Shown: positions 1 through 7,922 of the stretch, in pieces | Layout: every line of letters starts with the position of its first letter | Position numbering within the stretch: the stretch's first letter is position 1 | Assembly: GCA_002344345.1 (NCBI GenBank) | Contig: DDTL01000191.1 | Location: 1 to 45,011, forward strand | Source: Saprospiraceae bacterium UBA2365 | GTDB lineage: Bacteria > Bacteroidota > Bacteroidia > Chitinophagales > Saprospiraceae | Reading direction: 5' to 3' | DNA: 45,011 nt | Notes under the pieces: model-generated | What the model was told of the DNA's origin: nothing | Database searches by the model: none | Seen by the model: the letters and a program-made list of their open reading frames with translations, nothing else | Translations under genes and position numbers: made by a program

Positions 1-37
1 TCGTCAGTACCAGCGACCTAAGGCCACAAAATAGAAA

Positions 38-59
38 AGGCTGCCTAAAAAGACAGCCT
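38..59 (-). terminator. Intrinsic terminator after tRNA-Val
   Basis: Read on the minus strand, a 6-bp stem AGGCTG/CAGCCT with a 10-nt loop is followed by TTTTCTATTTT. It lies about 10 nt beyond the 3' end of the minus-strand tRNA, which fits a rho-independent terminator for the tRNA transcript. Confidence 0.75.
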
Positions 60-68
60 CGTTCAGTG

Positions 69-143
69 TGGGACCTACTGGATTCGAACCAGCGACCTCA
101 TGCCTGTCAAGCATGCGCTCTAAACCAACTGAGCTAAGATCCC
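69..143 (-). tRNA. tRNA-Val (anticodon GAC)
   Basis: The minus strand folds into a full cloverleaf. The acceptor stem is GGGATCT/AGGTCCC with one T-G wobble. The D arm is GCTC...GAGC, the anticodon stem CATGC/GCATG encloses loop TTGACAG (anticodon GAC, reads GUC/GUU valine), and the T arm carries GTTCGAATC. The discriminator is A and no CCA is encoded, so CCA must be added after transcription. Reading the anticodon as GTC (Asp) is a strand error: the loop on the coding strand is TTGACAG. Confidence 0.93.
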
Positions 144-253
144 TTTACTTCGGGTTGCAAATATACAATTTCCTGCAAATATTGAAAATATGACAGTTGA
201 TTTTACAATATTTATCCACGAATAAATCAAGACATTAATTTCTGTTTACTCCG

Positions 254-844
254 TTACTGATTTCTGTTGATACCCATGGAAATGGCTAATATATGCGGAA
301 CGCCCGGCAAGACTTCTATGGCCAGGTCAGTCTGCTCTTTGAGTCTGTAATTGTACCGGAGAAAACCACCATACCAGATGAATTTGCTTTCCCATTTACC
401 GTCTTGTCCCGATTTCAGGAAATCAGGATCATTTTGGTAACCGGAAATACCCGACCAGCCTTTTCTGTAGTACCAGAATGGCCCGATACATGCGCTGAAA
501 CGATGGACCGGAGATCGCAATCCGATGATGTCATCGTGCAATTCTATTCCCGCATTTGTGATCCCTGCAATTTTACCGGCTGAGTCATGGAAAACAAGTG
601 ACTGGACGATTTTTAGCCCTACATAATCATTTATCTGATAGGATGCGCTGAAAGTCACACCTCCAAATCCTGTCAATAAGCCGTTTTTGCTGAGCTTCCA
701 CTTGTAAAATGCTGTATTGGGGCTTTTTTCAAAATGATAAGCCAATCCTCCCACCGTGATCCCAAGTGAAAACTGGGCAGCCAGAAAAATTGGTAACATT
801 ATGAGTTTACATGAAATAATCCATCTGAATATGCTTTGGAACAT
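254..844 (-). CDS. Secreted, outer-membrane beta-barrel-like hypothetical protein
   Basis: 196 aa. The N-terminus is a hydrophobic signal-peptide-like segment (about residues 5-28, ending near AAQFSLG). The rest alternates short amphipathic strands with aromatic/glycine turns (WYYRKGW, FIWYGGFLRYNY), the texture of a small outer-membrane beta-barrel, and the last strand ends in hydrophobic residues. I do not recognise a named family. It starts 13 bp downstream of the hemolysin III-like gene on the same strand, so the two are probably co-transcribed. Envelope location is inference; the barrel call rests on strand pattern alone. Confidence 0.6.
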   Translation of the reverse strand: MFQSIFRWIISCKLIMLPIFLAAQFSLGITVGGLAYHFEKSPNTAFYKWKLSKNGLLTGFGGVTFSASYQINDYVGLKIVQSLVFHDSAGKIAGITNAGIELHDDIIGLRSPVHRFSACIGPFWYYRKGWSGISGYQNDPDFLKSGQDGKWESKFIWYGGFLRYNYRLKEQTDLAIEVLPGVPHILAISMGINRNQ

Positions 845-857
845 GGCTCAAATCCTG

Positions 858-1496
858 TTAAACATAAAAGTATATGCAAATATAATGGCTGATACTGCCC
901 AGCAAAACAAATATGTGAAAAATAAAATGGTTAAAACGAAGTGATTTTTTAAGGTAAAATATTGCGCCCAATGTATAAAAAAGCCCTCCGAATCCCAGCC
1001 AGAAAAGTCCCCAGCCTGCCATATTCTTCACCAGGGGATAAATGGCGATCACTGCGATCCATCCCATTAAAACATACGCCACGGTAGAAACTTTATCCCA
1101 ACGCCCGGCCATGAATACCTTAAAAATGATCCCTGCGATCGCCAGTCCCCAAATGACACCAAAAATACTCCAGCCCCAGGGTCCCTGCAAAGTGATCAGG
1201 GTGAACGGAGTATAGGTTCCGGCGATCAGAACATAGATCATAGCATGGTCGATAATATTCGCTTTTATGCGGAAAACAGGATGCTTTGAGGCGTGATAAA
1301 CAGTAGATGCGAGATACAACAGTACCAGGCTGGATCCATAAATACTGTTGCTCACAATGTGCCAAACAGTTTTGTACAAACTGGAATTAACAACGATCAA
1401 CACCAATCCGGTGATGGCCATCAGTAATCCGGCTCCATGTGAAATGACATTCAATAATTCTTCCTTCGGTTCGTATGTGGCCGCTCTTGCTCGCAT
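858..1496 (-). CDS. Hemolysin III / PAQR-family membrane protein
   Basis: 212 aa with seven predicted membrane helices. It has the family's conserved polar residues: N-terminal E..N..SH (about residues 12-20), SxxxH at 64-68 (STVYH), DH at 83-84 followed by the AGTYTPF motif, and the C-terminal HxxxH...H set (H190, H194, H204) that forms the metal site in PAQR proteins. The length is normal for bacterial HlyIII/YqfA proteins. Bacterial members are inner-membrane proteins of uncertain function, linked to membrane homeostasis; the hemolysin name is historical and does not prove cytolysis. It is probably first in a two-gene transcript with the beta-barrel-like protein. Confidence 0.9.
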   Translation of the reverse strand: MRARAATYEPKEELLNVISHGAGLLMAITGLVLIVVNSSLYKTVWHIVSNSIYGSSLVLLYLASTVYHASKHPVFRIKANIIDHAMIYVLIAGTYTPFTLITLQGPWGWSIFGVIWGLAIAGIIFKVFMAGRWDKVSTVAYVLMGWIAVIAIYPLVKNMAGWGLFWLGFGGLFYTLGAIFYLKKSLRFNHFIFHIFVLLGSISHYICIYFYV

Positions 1497-1938
1497 AATT
1501 ATACTTTAAGTTAAATTTATAAAACGTAAAGAAAACAATTTATTGTCTTTTTCAGGATGTGTGTTTATTAAAAAAAACAAAAATTTAATCTTTGTTTCAA
1601 CCGGCGTTTTCAAATCCGTGAAAATTCAAATTCAGCAAGGTTAAACCCAAAACTACCCGTTAACATACTTATTCGGAGTATGTTTTCCACAAGATTAATC
1701 GGATAAAAATCAGGTTTAGTAATTGTTTAGGTTGAAAATCTTTTAGTCTGAAGTCTTTTAGCCAATGATTCATACCTGGCCAAAAAATCATTTTCGAGCG
1801 CAAATTTAGTGTCTTTTTCACAGTGCACGTGCTCAAATCCAATAGACTAACTTACGAATCAGCTAACCACCTAAATAATTACAAGGTTTTTATAAAATCA
1901 TTTACGCTGATTACACATGACTGATCACAGTTTACTGA
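1497..1938. other. 442-bp intergenic region with an 8-bp perfect hairpin
   Basis: No credible gene. A perfect inverted repeat AACATACT/AGTATGTT with a 7-nt loop lies at 1662-1684. It is not followed by a T-run in either direction, so it is not an obvious terminator and could be an operator. Near 1920-1945 there is a CTGATCACAGTTTACTGATC-type string; a relative occurs at 33628-33643. Otherwise it is AT-rich spacer presumably holding the hemolysin III promoter. Confidence 0.5.
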
Positions 1939-2436
1939 TCACTGCTCAGCATGGTCTAATTTTTGCAGGATAAATTGATAGACAGCGTCATCCTGAACGA
2001 TCAGGCAGTTGTTTTCAAGCACTTCAAATATTTCCTCTGATTTTTCTTTCCGGTATGGTTTTGTACCTTTTAACCAATTGATATGTAACGGATGAGTAAT
2101 GATGTATTGGATGATTTGTTCCGGATGGTTATAGGTGGTCAAATCGGTTTCCTGGCTTTCTGCCAATTCGAACCCATGCAAGGTTGCGTGATCTTTATAA
2201 AATGTAAAATAGATCAGTCTTTTAGGAGTTTTTTGCTCCAGGATTTTAATATTGGATAAAGTTTTTGTTAAAACCACATCGCTGAACCGGTCGATCAGCT
2301 CCATTTGTTTTTGAGGATCTGCAACCAGGATATTTTGATAATCAGCAGCTGTGATGGATTGTGCTGCCAAAAAACGGACAAACTCCTTTTCGAGTTTTTC
2401 CAGTTCGTCCATGTGCAGTCTCCTGTATTTTGCCAT
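1939..2436 (-). CDS. Conserved Bacteroidota hypothetical protein (DUF6495-like)
   Basis: 165 aa, soluble, no signal peptide. It opens KYRRLHMDELEKLEKEFVRF, a pattern I associate with a Bacteroidota-restricted family (I believe DUF6495; from memory, not searched). The N-terminal third is helical and acidic, followed by a central strand-rich part (RLIYFTFYKDHATLHGFEL) and a helical C-terminus. No catalytic motif is visible. It begins 17 bp after the hpt stop codon, so it is probably the second gene of an hpt transcript. Function unknown. Confidence 0.75.
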   Translation of the reverse strand: MAKYRRLHMDELEKLEKEFVRFLAAQSITAADYQNILVADPQKQMELIDRFSDVVLTKTLSNIKILEQKTPKRLIYFTFYKDHATLHGFELAESQETDLTTYNHPEQIIQYIITHPLHINWLKGTKPYRKEKSEEIFEVLENNCLIVQDDAVYQFILQKLDHAEQ

Positions 2437-2453
2437 ATAAAAAGGATAAGTTA

Positions 2454-2993
2454 TTATTCTGCAAGCTGGTAAATATCCCGCAGATTTCTCGCTGCATCGT
2501 TATAATCCAGTCCGTATCCGACAACAAATTTATTTTCAATGTCCAGGCCTCTGAACCGCACTGGGATGTCGTATTTGAGGGCTTCAGGTTTTACCAGTAA
2601 AGAAGCTATGTTGAGGCTGGCAGGTTGTGCATCAAGCAATTTCCGGAAAAAATAATGCAGGGTCGTTCCTGTATCCACGATGTCTTCAATGATAAGAATG
2701 TGTTTGTCTTTTATATCCATAGACAGGCCGAATTCTTCCCGTATGGAACCGCTTGAAGCAAGGCCTGCATAGGATGAAAGCTTTACGAATTGTATCGTAT
2801 GGTCAATCTGGAGATGCCTGACCAGATCAGCGCCAAAAATAAAAGCTCCCTTGAGCAAAATGACCAGATGAACTGTTTGACCCCGATAGGTTTGATTTAT
2901 TTCATTTGCCATTCTTTCGACGTGAGTCAAAATAACAGCTTCAGAGATGAATGGTTTAAATCGAAGGTCTTTTACTTGTATGATCTGTTCCAT
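2454..2993 (-). CDS. hpt: Hypoxanthine phosphoribosyltransferase
   Basis: 179 aa, the usual length. It transfers the phosphoribosyl group of PRPP to hypoxanthine (and usually guanine) in cytoplasmic purine salvage. The PRPP-binding signature is intact at residues 101-112 (LIIEDIVDTGTT, two acidic residues followed by DTGTT). The N-terminal LLKGAFIFGADLVRH and the SSY segment match the family's pyrophosphate loop and flexible loop. The C-terminal FVVGYGLDYNDAARNL segment is the purine-binding end. A TACCTTTG box lies about 18 nt upstream of the ATG. The DUF6495-like gene follows immediately. Confidence 0.95.
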   Translation of the reverse strand: MEQIIQVKDLRFKPFISEAVILTHVERMANEINQTYRGQTVHLVILLKGAFIFGADLVRHLQIDHTIQFVKLSSYAGLASSGSIREEFGLSMDIKDKHILIIEDIVDTGTTLHYFFRKLLDAQPASLNIASLLVKPEALKYDIPVRFRGLDIENKFVVGYGLDYNDAARNLRDIYQLAE

Positions 2994-3010
2994 TTTTAAA
3001 AATTATCAGG

Positions 3011-3018
3011 CAAAGGTA
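3011..3018 (-). promoter_or_regulatory. -7 box upstream of hpt
   Basis: On the minus strand TACCTTTG matches the Bacteroidota primary-sigma -7 consensus TAnnTTTG exactly. No clear TTG -33 element is visible at the right spacing. Transcription would start about 12 nt before the hpt ATG. Confidence 0.6.
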
Positions 3019-3056
3019 GTCGAAATGCTCTAAAAATCAGTATTTAAACAAAAAAA

Positions 3057-3080
3057 GCCTCCTGTTTTTGACAGAGAGGC
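3057..3080 (-). terminator. Intrinsic terminator of groEL
   Basis: On the minus strand, GCCTC and CTGT stem halves pair across loop CAAAA with one bulged base, followed by TTTTTTT. It lies 26 bp after the groEL stop codon and before the hpt promoter, so it separates the two transcripts. Confidence 0.85.
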
Positions 3081-3105
3081 CTTTTATCGTTGCACACACA
3101 ATTTA

Positions 3106-4737
3106 TTACATCATTCCCGGCATTCCGCCTCCCGGAGGCATCATTGGTGCTGGATTGTCTTCTTTGATTGAATAGATAACACCTTCTGTAGTGAGGATCA
3201 TCCCCGCAATGGAACCTGCATTTTCCACAGCGATCCTGGTCACTTTGGCAGGATCGATGATACCAGCTTTTTTCAGGTCTTCGTATTTATCTTCCCTTGC
3301 GTTATAACCAAAGGCGTCTTTACCTTTCAACACTTCCATCAAAACTACGGCGCCTTCTACACCGGCATTGTCAGCAATGGTTCTCAGCGGAGCTTCCAAA
3401 GCTTTTTTAACGATCTCAACACCGGTTTTTTCATCCTCGTTTCTGGTTTCTACTTTGTCCAGGATATTGATCGCTCTGACCAAAGCAACTCCACCACCAG
3501 CTACGATACCTTCTTCAATAGCGGCTCTTGTAGCACTGAGTGCATCATCTACTCTATCTTTCTTTTCTTTCATTTCCACTTCAGTGGCAGCTCCTATGTA
3601 CAATACTGCTACACCACCTGACAATTTAGCCAATCTTTCCTGAAGTTTTTCCCTGTCATAATCAGAAGTGGTGGTATCGATCTGTTGTTTGATCTGTTTG
3701 ATCCTTGATTTGATCATTTCATCATCCCCTCTTCCGTTGACGATGGTTGTATTGTCTTTGTCGATCACAATTTTCTCGGCAGAACCCAATTGATTCATTT
3801 GGGTATTCTCGAGTTTGTAACCTTGTTCTTCTGATATCAGTGTACCACCTGTCAAAATGGCGATATCTTCCAGCATGGCTTTTCTTCTGTCGCCAAAACC
3901 AGGAGCTTTTACAGCCACTACTTTCAATCCTGCTCTCAAACGGTTTACCACCAATACTCCAAGAGCCTGAGATTCTACATCTTCTGCAATCATCAACAAT
4001 GGACGTCCTGATTGAGCTGCCTGCTCAAGGATGGGAACTATTTCCTGAACATTGGTGATCTTTTTATCATGGATCAGGATCAGCGGATTTTCATATTCGG
4101 TATTCATTTTTTCAGAATCCGTGATGAAATAAGGAGACAAATATCCTCTGTCGAATTGCATACCCATTACTTCTTCTACATAGGTATCAGTTCCGCGTGC
4201 TTCTTCCACAGTGATCACACCGTCTTTGGATACTTTTTTCATCGCATCTGCAATGAGAGAACCAATGGCCTCGTCATTATTGGCTGAAATCGAAGCAACT
4301 TGTTTGATTTTTTCAAAATCATCACCGATCACTTCAGCTTGTTGTTTGATGTTTTCGATGACTGCATGGATCCCTTTATCGATGCCTCTTTTCAGATCCA
4401 TCGGATTGGCGCCGGCAGCCACATTTTTCAGCCCTGCTCCAACGATTGCCTGAGCTAAAACAGTTGCCGTAGTGGTACCATCACCTGCCTGATCAGCAGT
4501 TTTGGAAGCCACTTCTTTTAGCATTTGGGCGCCCATGTTTTCGACCGGATCTTTCAATTCAACTTCTTTGGCAACAGTTACGCCATCCTTGGTAATTGAA
4601 GGAGCGCCATAACTCTTTTCCAGAATCACATTTCTTCCTTTAGGACCCAGGGTTACTTTTACAATATCCGCAAGCGCATCGATGCCGCTTTTAAGCTGTT
4701 TTCTAGCTTCAAAACTAAATTTAATCTCTTTAGCCAT
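3106..4737 (-). CDS. groEL: Chaperonin GroEL (Hsp60)
   Basis: 543 aa, full length. It forms the 14-mer ATP-driven folding chamber in the cytoplasm. Diagnostic segments are present: N-terminal MAKEIKFSFEAR, TLGPKGRNV, the ATP-site DGTTTATVLA, the apical-domain stretch, the ATEVEMKEKKDRVDDAL region and the C-terminal glycine/methionine tail ending GGGMPGMM. The cochaperonin gene groES is not next to it: 189 bp upstream the next gene is a small lipoprotein. There is no CIRCE (TTAGCACTC-N9-GAGTGCTAA) upstream; instead there is a sigma-54-like element. A terminator follows. The gene is therefore probably monocistronic, with groES elsewhere. Confidence 0.98.
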   Translation of the reverse strand: MAKEIKFSFEARKQLKSGIDALADIVKVTLGPKGRNVILEKSYGAPSITKDGVTVAKEVELKDPVENMGAQMLKEVASKTADQAGDGTTTATVLAQAIVGAGLKNVAAGANPMDLKRGIDKGIHAVIENIKQQAEVIGDDFEKIKQVASISANNDEAIGSLIADAMKKVSKDGVITVEEARGTDTYVEEVMGMQFDRGYLSPYFITDSEKMNTEYENPLILIHDKKITNVQEIVPILEQAAQSGRPLLMIAEDVESQALGVLVVNRLRAGLKVVAVKAPGFGDRRKAMLEDIAILTGGTLISEEQGYKLENTQMNQLGSAEKIVIDKDNTTIVNGRGDDEMIKSRIKQIKQQIDTTTSDYDREKLQERLAKLSGGVAVLYIGAATEVEMKEKKDRVDDALSATRAAIEEGIVAGGGVALVRAINILDKVETRNEDEKTGVEIVKKALEAPLRTIADNAGVEGAVVLMEVLKGKDAFGYNAREDKYEDLKKAGIIDPAKVTRIAVENAGSIAGMILTTEGVIYSIKEDNPAPMMPPGGGMPGMM

Positions 4738-4784
4738 AATATCGTTTTTGTTTTTATTTAATGTTAAATGATATCAACCCACCT

Positions 4785-4800
4785 TGCACAAATTGTGCCA
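4785..4800 (-). promoter_or_regulatory. Sigma-54-like -24/-12 element / palindrome upstream of groEL
   Basis: The minus strand reads TGGCAC-AATTT-GTGCA. This matches TGGCAC-N5-TTGCA at all but one specified position, with the required GG-N10-GC spacing (GG at 4799-4798, GC at 4787-4786). It predicts a start near 4774 and a 37-nt leader. The same bases form a palindrome, GCACAA/TTGTGC around one base, so a repressor operator is the main alternative. Two direct TGACAAAAT repeats lie further upstream (4813-4821, 4885-4893) and could be activator sites. Confidence 0.45.
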
Positions 4801-4926
4801 GTGATAAAAAAGTGACAAAATTGCAGGTATTGTCAGTTCAGTCAACTGGAAATGTCCGTTTTTGACGGCTTATTTGATTAAAATTGACAAAATGACGATT
4901 GTTGGAATGTTTCTGCAAAGTTAAAA

Positions 4927-5286
4927 CTACCTTGAAATGAATTGGTCAATGTCTTTTATATCGAGTCTGGTGGTGTCAAGGATGACATCATAATCTGTGG
5001 TATCGCCTCCTCTGTCAGGTCTGGCAGGAATTTCCACATCTCCATGCAATCCCAGAACGATCTCCATATATAATACGGAATCGACATGCGCTTCCACATC
5101 CTTTATCAACATTTGCCTGCATGCTTCAAACCTGTAATTGAAATGTTCGTCCCGCTTTTTATTAAGCTCCATCTGAATCGCCTCTTCCCTGCTCGTCTGA
5201 TCCTGGCAACTGCCAAACATCAGACTGATCAACACCAAAATGATGGTAATTTTTGCCATATCCTGCATATATTCCTGGGTTTTCAT
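4927..5286 (-). CDS. Small lipoprotein, unknown function
   Basis: 119 aa. A hydrophobic helix (TIILVLISLMFG) leads to a lipobox with the lipidated cysteine at residue 27 (FGSC). The mature part is charged and ends with an aspartate-rich segment (DYDVILDTTRLDIKDIDQF). The start overlaps the preceding lipoprotein's stop codon as ATGA, which supports the first ATG; an internal Met at residue 10 would also give a good signal peptide. It is the last gene of the xerD-lptB operon. No family recognised. Confidence 0.7.
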   Translation of the reverse strand: MKTQEYMQDMAKITIILVLISLMFGSCQDQTSREEAIQMELNKKRDEHFNYRFEACRQMLIKDVEAHVDSVLYMEIVLGLHGDVEIPARPDRGGDTTDYDVILDTTRLDIKDIDQFISR

Positions 5287-5537
5287 TGGGCTATGATACT
5301 GAATATTTCTTTTTTTCTGACTTCTTTCAGAGAATCCACCATCTGATCATAATCTTTTGTCCGGATGGAATCACACATCGATTGAGCTTTCCGGTCGATT
5401 GAATCCAGACTAAAGCGGTATAGTGAATCTATAAACATGAGATCTTCTTCCGTAAAAGAGTATTCAGGGTTTTTACAACTGAATTGATTACCCGACAGGA
5501 GGATGATCAGCAATATAAATCTGATTTTTCTACTCAT
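5283..5537 (-). CDS. Small lipoprotein, unknown function
   Basis: 84 aa. The signal sequence IRFILLIILLSGNQFSC ends in a lipobox cysteine at residue 21. The mature part is a short charged helix with repeated D-S-L/I pairs (FIDSLYRFSLDSIDRK), possibly coiled. Its ATG lies inside the end of lptB (ATGAGTAG, 8-bp overlap) and its stop overlaps the next gene by 4 bp, so it is translationally coupled on both sides. Position suggests a cell-envelope role; the sequence itself does not say what. Confidence 0.7.
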   Translation of the reverse strand: MSRKIRFILLIILLSGNQFSCKNPEYSFTEEDLMFIDSLYRFSLDSIDRKAQSMCDSIRTKDYDQMVDSLKEVRKKEIFSIIAQ

Positions 5538-6270
5538 CTGTTTTTCTCTTTCTCAATTCAAAATTGGTTCCGAGGTAAACTTTCCTGACCAGTTCGTCCT
5601 CTGCCAACTGCTCCGCTGTACCCTGTCTCAGGATCTTTCCTTCAAACATCAGGTATGCCCGGTTGGTAATGCTGAGTGTTTCCTGTACATTGTGATCTGT
5701 GATCAGTATCCCGATATTTTTATCCTTTAGTTTTGATACGATTTGCTGTATATCTTCTACTGCGATCGGATCAATTCCTGCAAATGGTTCATCCAGCAAA
5801 ATAAAACCCGGATTGGTTGCCAGCGATCTTGCAATTTCTGTCCTTCGTCTTTCACCGCCGGAAAGGGAATCCCCAATGTTTTTGCGAACTGTGCCCAAAC
5901 CAAATTCTGAGATCAGGTCCTCGAGTTTATCTTTTTGTTCCGCTTTTGTCAATGAGGTCATTTGCAGAACCGCCTTGATATTGTCTTCAACGGTCATTTT
6001 TCTGAAAACTGAGGCTTCCTGAGGTAAATAACCGATCCCTTTCCTCGCTCTGCGGTACATCGCCAGATCAGTGATGTTATCATCGTCGATAAAAACTTTC
6101 CCTGAAGTAGGTTTGATAAAACCAACCACCATATAAAAGGTGGTGGTTTTTCCGGCGCCATTGGGTCCAAGGAGTCCGACGATCTCTCCGCGCTCTACTT
6201 TTATGGAGACGTCCTGTACGACCGTTCTTTTGCCGTAATGCTTAACCAGATTTTCTGTACTTAAAATCAT
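5530..6270 (-). CDS. lptB: LPS export ABC transporter ATP-binding protein LptB
   Basis: 246 aa. It is the cytoplasmic ATPase that powers the LptB2FGC extractor moving lipopolysaccharide from the inner membrane to the Lpt bridge. Walker A GPNGAGKTT is at residues 35-43, Q-loop YLPQEASVF near 82-90, ABC signature LSGGERRR near 135, Walker B FILLDEPFAGID near 155 and the H-loop DHN near 193. The Q-loop QEASVFRKMTV and the GIDPIAV D-loop are the LptB type rather than the branched-chain amino acid type. It overlaps the Ig-like lipoprotein upstream (ATGA) and the small lipoprotein downstream. Confidence 0.93.
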   Translation of the reverse strand: MILSTENLVKHYGKRTVVQDVSIKVERGEIVGLLGPNGAGKTTTFYMVVGFIKPTSGKVFIDDDNITDLAMYRRARKGIGYLPQEASVFRKMTVEDNIKAVLQMTSLTKAEQKDKLEDLISEFGLGTVRKNIGDSLSGGERRRTEIARSLATNPGFILLDEPFAGIDPIAVEDIQQIVSKLKDKNIGILITDHNVQETLSITNRAYLMFEGKILRQGTAEQLAEDELVRKVYLGTNFELRKRKTDE

Positions 6271-7922
6271 TCTTTATCCCATTTTATGGTGGTTTCAATG
6301 TCCCAGTTCTTTCTCAGTTCTTCCAGTGCGATATCCATTTTTTTTTCAGGCTGCAGTTTTCTGAAATAATCTCCCGGATCCCACCGACCATTTCTGTTAT
6401 GATCGAGTATCACTTCCAGCTTGTAAGTACCGGGCAATAATTGTCTGAATTGAATGGTCTGACTACTGGTGTCACGAATGACTTTTTTGCTTACCACATT
6501 GTTCTGCTGGGTCAAATGAACAATATATTGTGAGGTAGAATCCAGTTTTTCAAAATGGCATGCTATAGTCCCGAAGTTTTCAGATTTTTCCAGTTGAAAA
6601 TCCAGATATAAAGAGTCATTTGACCCATAATCGGATGAGATTGCTCCTGGTAAAAACCGAATTTTGTATTTTTTATCTGAGTTAAAGCTACCTCTCAACC
6701 ATATCTGATGTTTAAGAAAGCTGTCTTTCATAAAAGTAAAAGATAAAGAAGTGTCGATGGCAAAACTATCCTGTGCTGTTTTGTCTGTACTGGTTTTGAC
6801 ATTTTCTAAAATGAGTATGCCTTCATGATTGATATGGGTGATCGGTTGACTCCAGCTGATTTTGAGGGTGTCTTCAGGATATAGCATACCTTTCATGAGG
6901 TTACTTCCTGTTATTTTTGGATTCGCTAAAGCCGGAGTGGAATTTCTGGTTTTCAAGATGATGGTATCAGTGATATCATTGACATTCAATTCCATATAGA
7001 TGGAATCAAGGGTGTTTTGACCAGGTAAATACCAGCAAATCAGGCTATCCCTGAAATTCTGAAAATAGGTAATTGACTGATTGCTTTTCACCAGTTCATA
7101 CTTTTCAACAGGCTGGGTGGTTTTTAAGCTGATTTTACCACGTGCTTTCAGGGTTTTGTCCGCCAGTCTGAAGGGTGGATTTGCCAGGAACAGTTCCAGT
7201 TCAGCTGAAACCGTCGAGTCTCCATCAATGAGGATCATCGAATCCATGAATCCGATCTTTTCGGTTTCTGCATTGTACAGATAATTGAAGTCCTTGTCTT
7301 CCAGGGCGATGCATTTGAATAAACCTTTTTTGATGTTATTGATGCGGAATTCGCCCTGTTTGTCTGATTTGGCAAAATAATAGGGAACTTCTTCCAGCAC
7401 GATCGAATCACGTTCGCTGTCATACAACATGACCGTGATGTTTTCCATAGGTTTGTAGGTAAATGTTTCGATCACTTTACCCGAAAAGCTGAGAGAATCG
7501 ATCTGATCGCCCGTGGAAAAAATGAATTTATAATCCTTCACGGGGTTGGCTTCATTAAAGTCGACGATGGAATTTCCAAAATTGATCACATATGTGGTAC
7601 TATCACGGAGAACTTCCTCCTCAGGTAGACTGAACACCACGCTTTTACCTTTTACTTCTATTTTTGGCGGTTTTTTCAACGGAGGTGAAACCAGTACCTG
7701 GTTTTGGTTTTTCAATTCGATCCATTCGTCAAAAGTCAGTACGATCTCTCTGTCATTAAATCTAAGCTGATAATTTTTTGTAGAGTTCAGTGTGTCCTGT
7801 TGAGGAGATTTTTTATCCTGGGGTCCGCCTGTCAAAGTTCCCACTTTGGCACAGGACCAAAGGCCGGCTGAAGTCAGCAAAAACAACACTGTAATTTTGA
7901 AGTATTCTTGATATCTGTGCAT
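6267..7922 (-). CDS. Ig-like (Big_5) domain lipoprotein
   Basis: 551 aa. The signal peptide has a lipobox cysteine at residue 24 (GLWSCAK). It is followed by GGPQDKKSP, the typical opening of a Bacteroidota lipoprotein family with an N-terminal Ig-like domain (Big_5, about residues 50-135, ending VKDYKFIFSTG). The remainder is beta-rich with a mid region (about 145-215) resembling a prealbumin-like fold and a C-terminal HNRNGRWDPGDYF calcium-loop-like segment. It is probably surface- or periplasm-anchored; function is unknown. Its ATG directly follows the xerD TAA and its stop overlaps lptB, so it is firmly in the operon and may be linked to envelope assembly. Confidence 0.8.
   Translation of the reverse strand: MHRYQEYFKITVLFLLTSAGLWSCAKVGTLTGGPQDKKSPQQDTLNSTKNYQLRFNDREIVLTFDEWIELKNQNQVLVSPPLKKPPKIEVKGKSVVFSLPEEEVLRDSTTYVINFGNSIVDFNEANPVKDYKFIFSTGDQIDSLSFSGKVIETFTYKPMENITVMLYDSERDSIVLEEVPYYFAKSDKQGEFRINNIKKGLFKCIALEDKDFNYLYNAETEKIGFMDSMILIDGDSTVSAELELFLANPPFRLADKTLKARGKISLKTTQPVEKYELVKSNQSITYFQNFRDSLICWYLPGQNTLDSIYMELNVNDITDTIILKTRNSTPALANPKITGSNLMKGMLYPEDTLKISWSQPITHINHEGILILENVKTSTDKTAQDSFAIDTSLSFTFMKDSFLKHQIWLRGSFNSDKKYKIRFLPGAISSDYGSNDSLYLDFQLEKSENFGTIACHFEKLDSTSQYIVHLTQQNNVVSKKVIRDTSSQTIQFRQLLPGTYKLEVILDHNRNGRWDPGDYFRKLQPEKKMDIALEELRKNWDIETTIKWDKE

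Noticed and set aside
1..30. Possible tRNA fragment: ACCAGCGACCT shared with the T-arm region of tRNA-Val
   Set aside because: Only 11 bp match and no T-loop or acceptor sequence follows; too short to call a gene remnant or attachment site.
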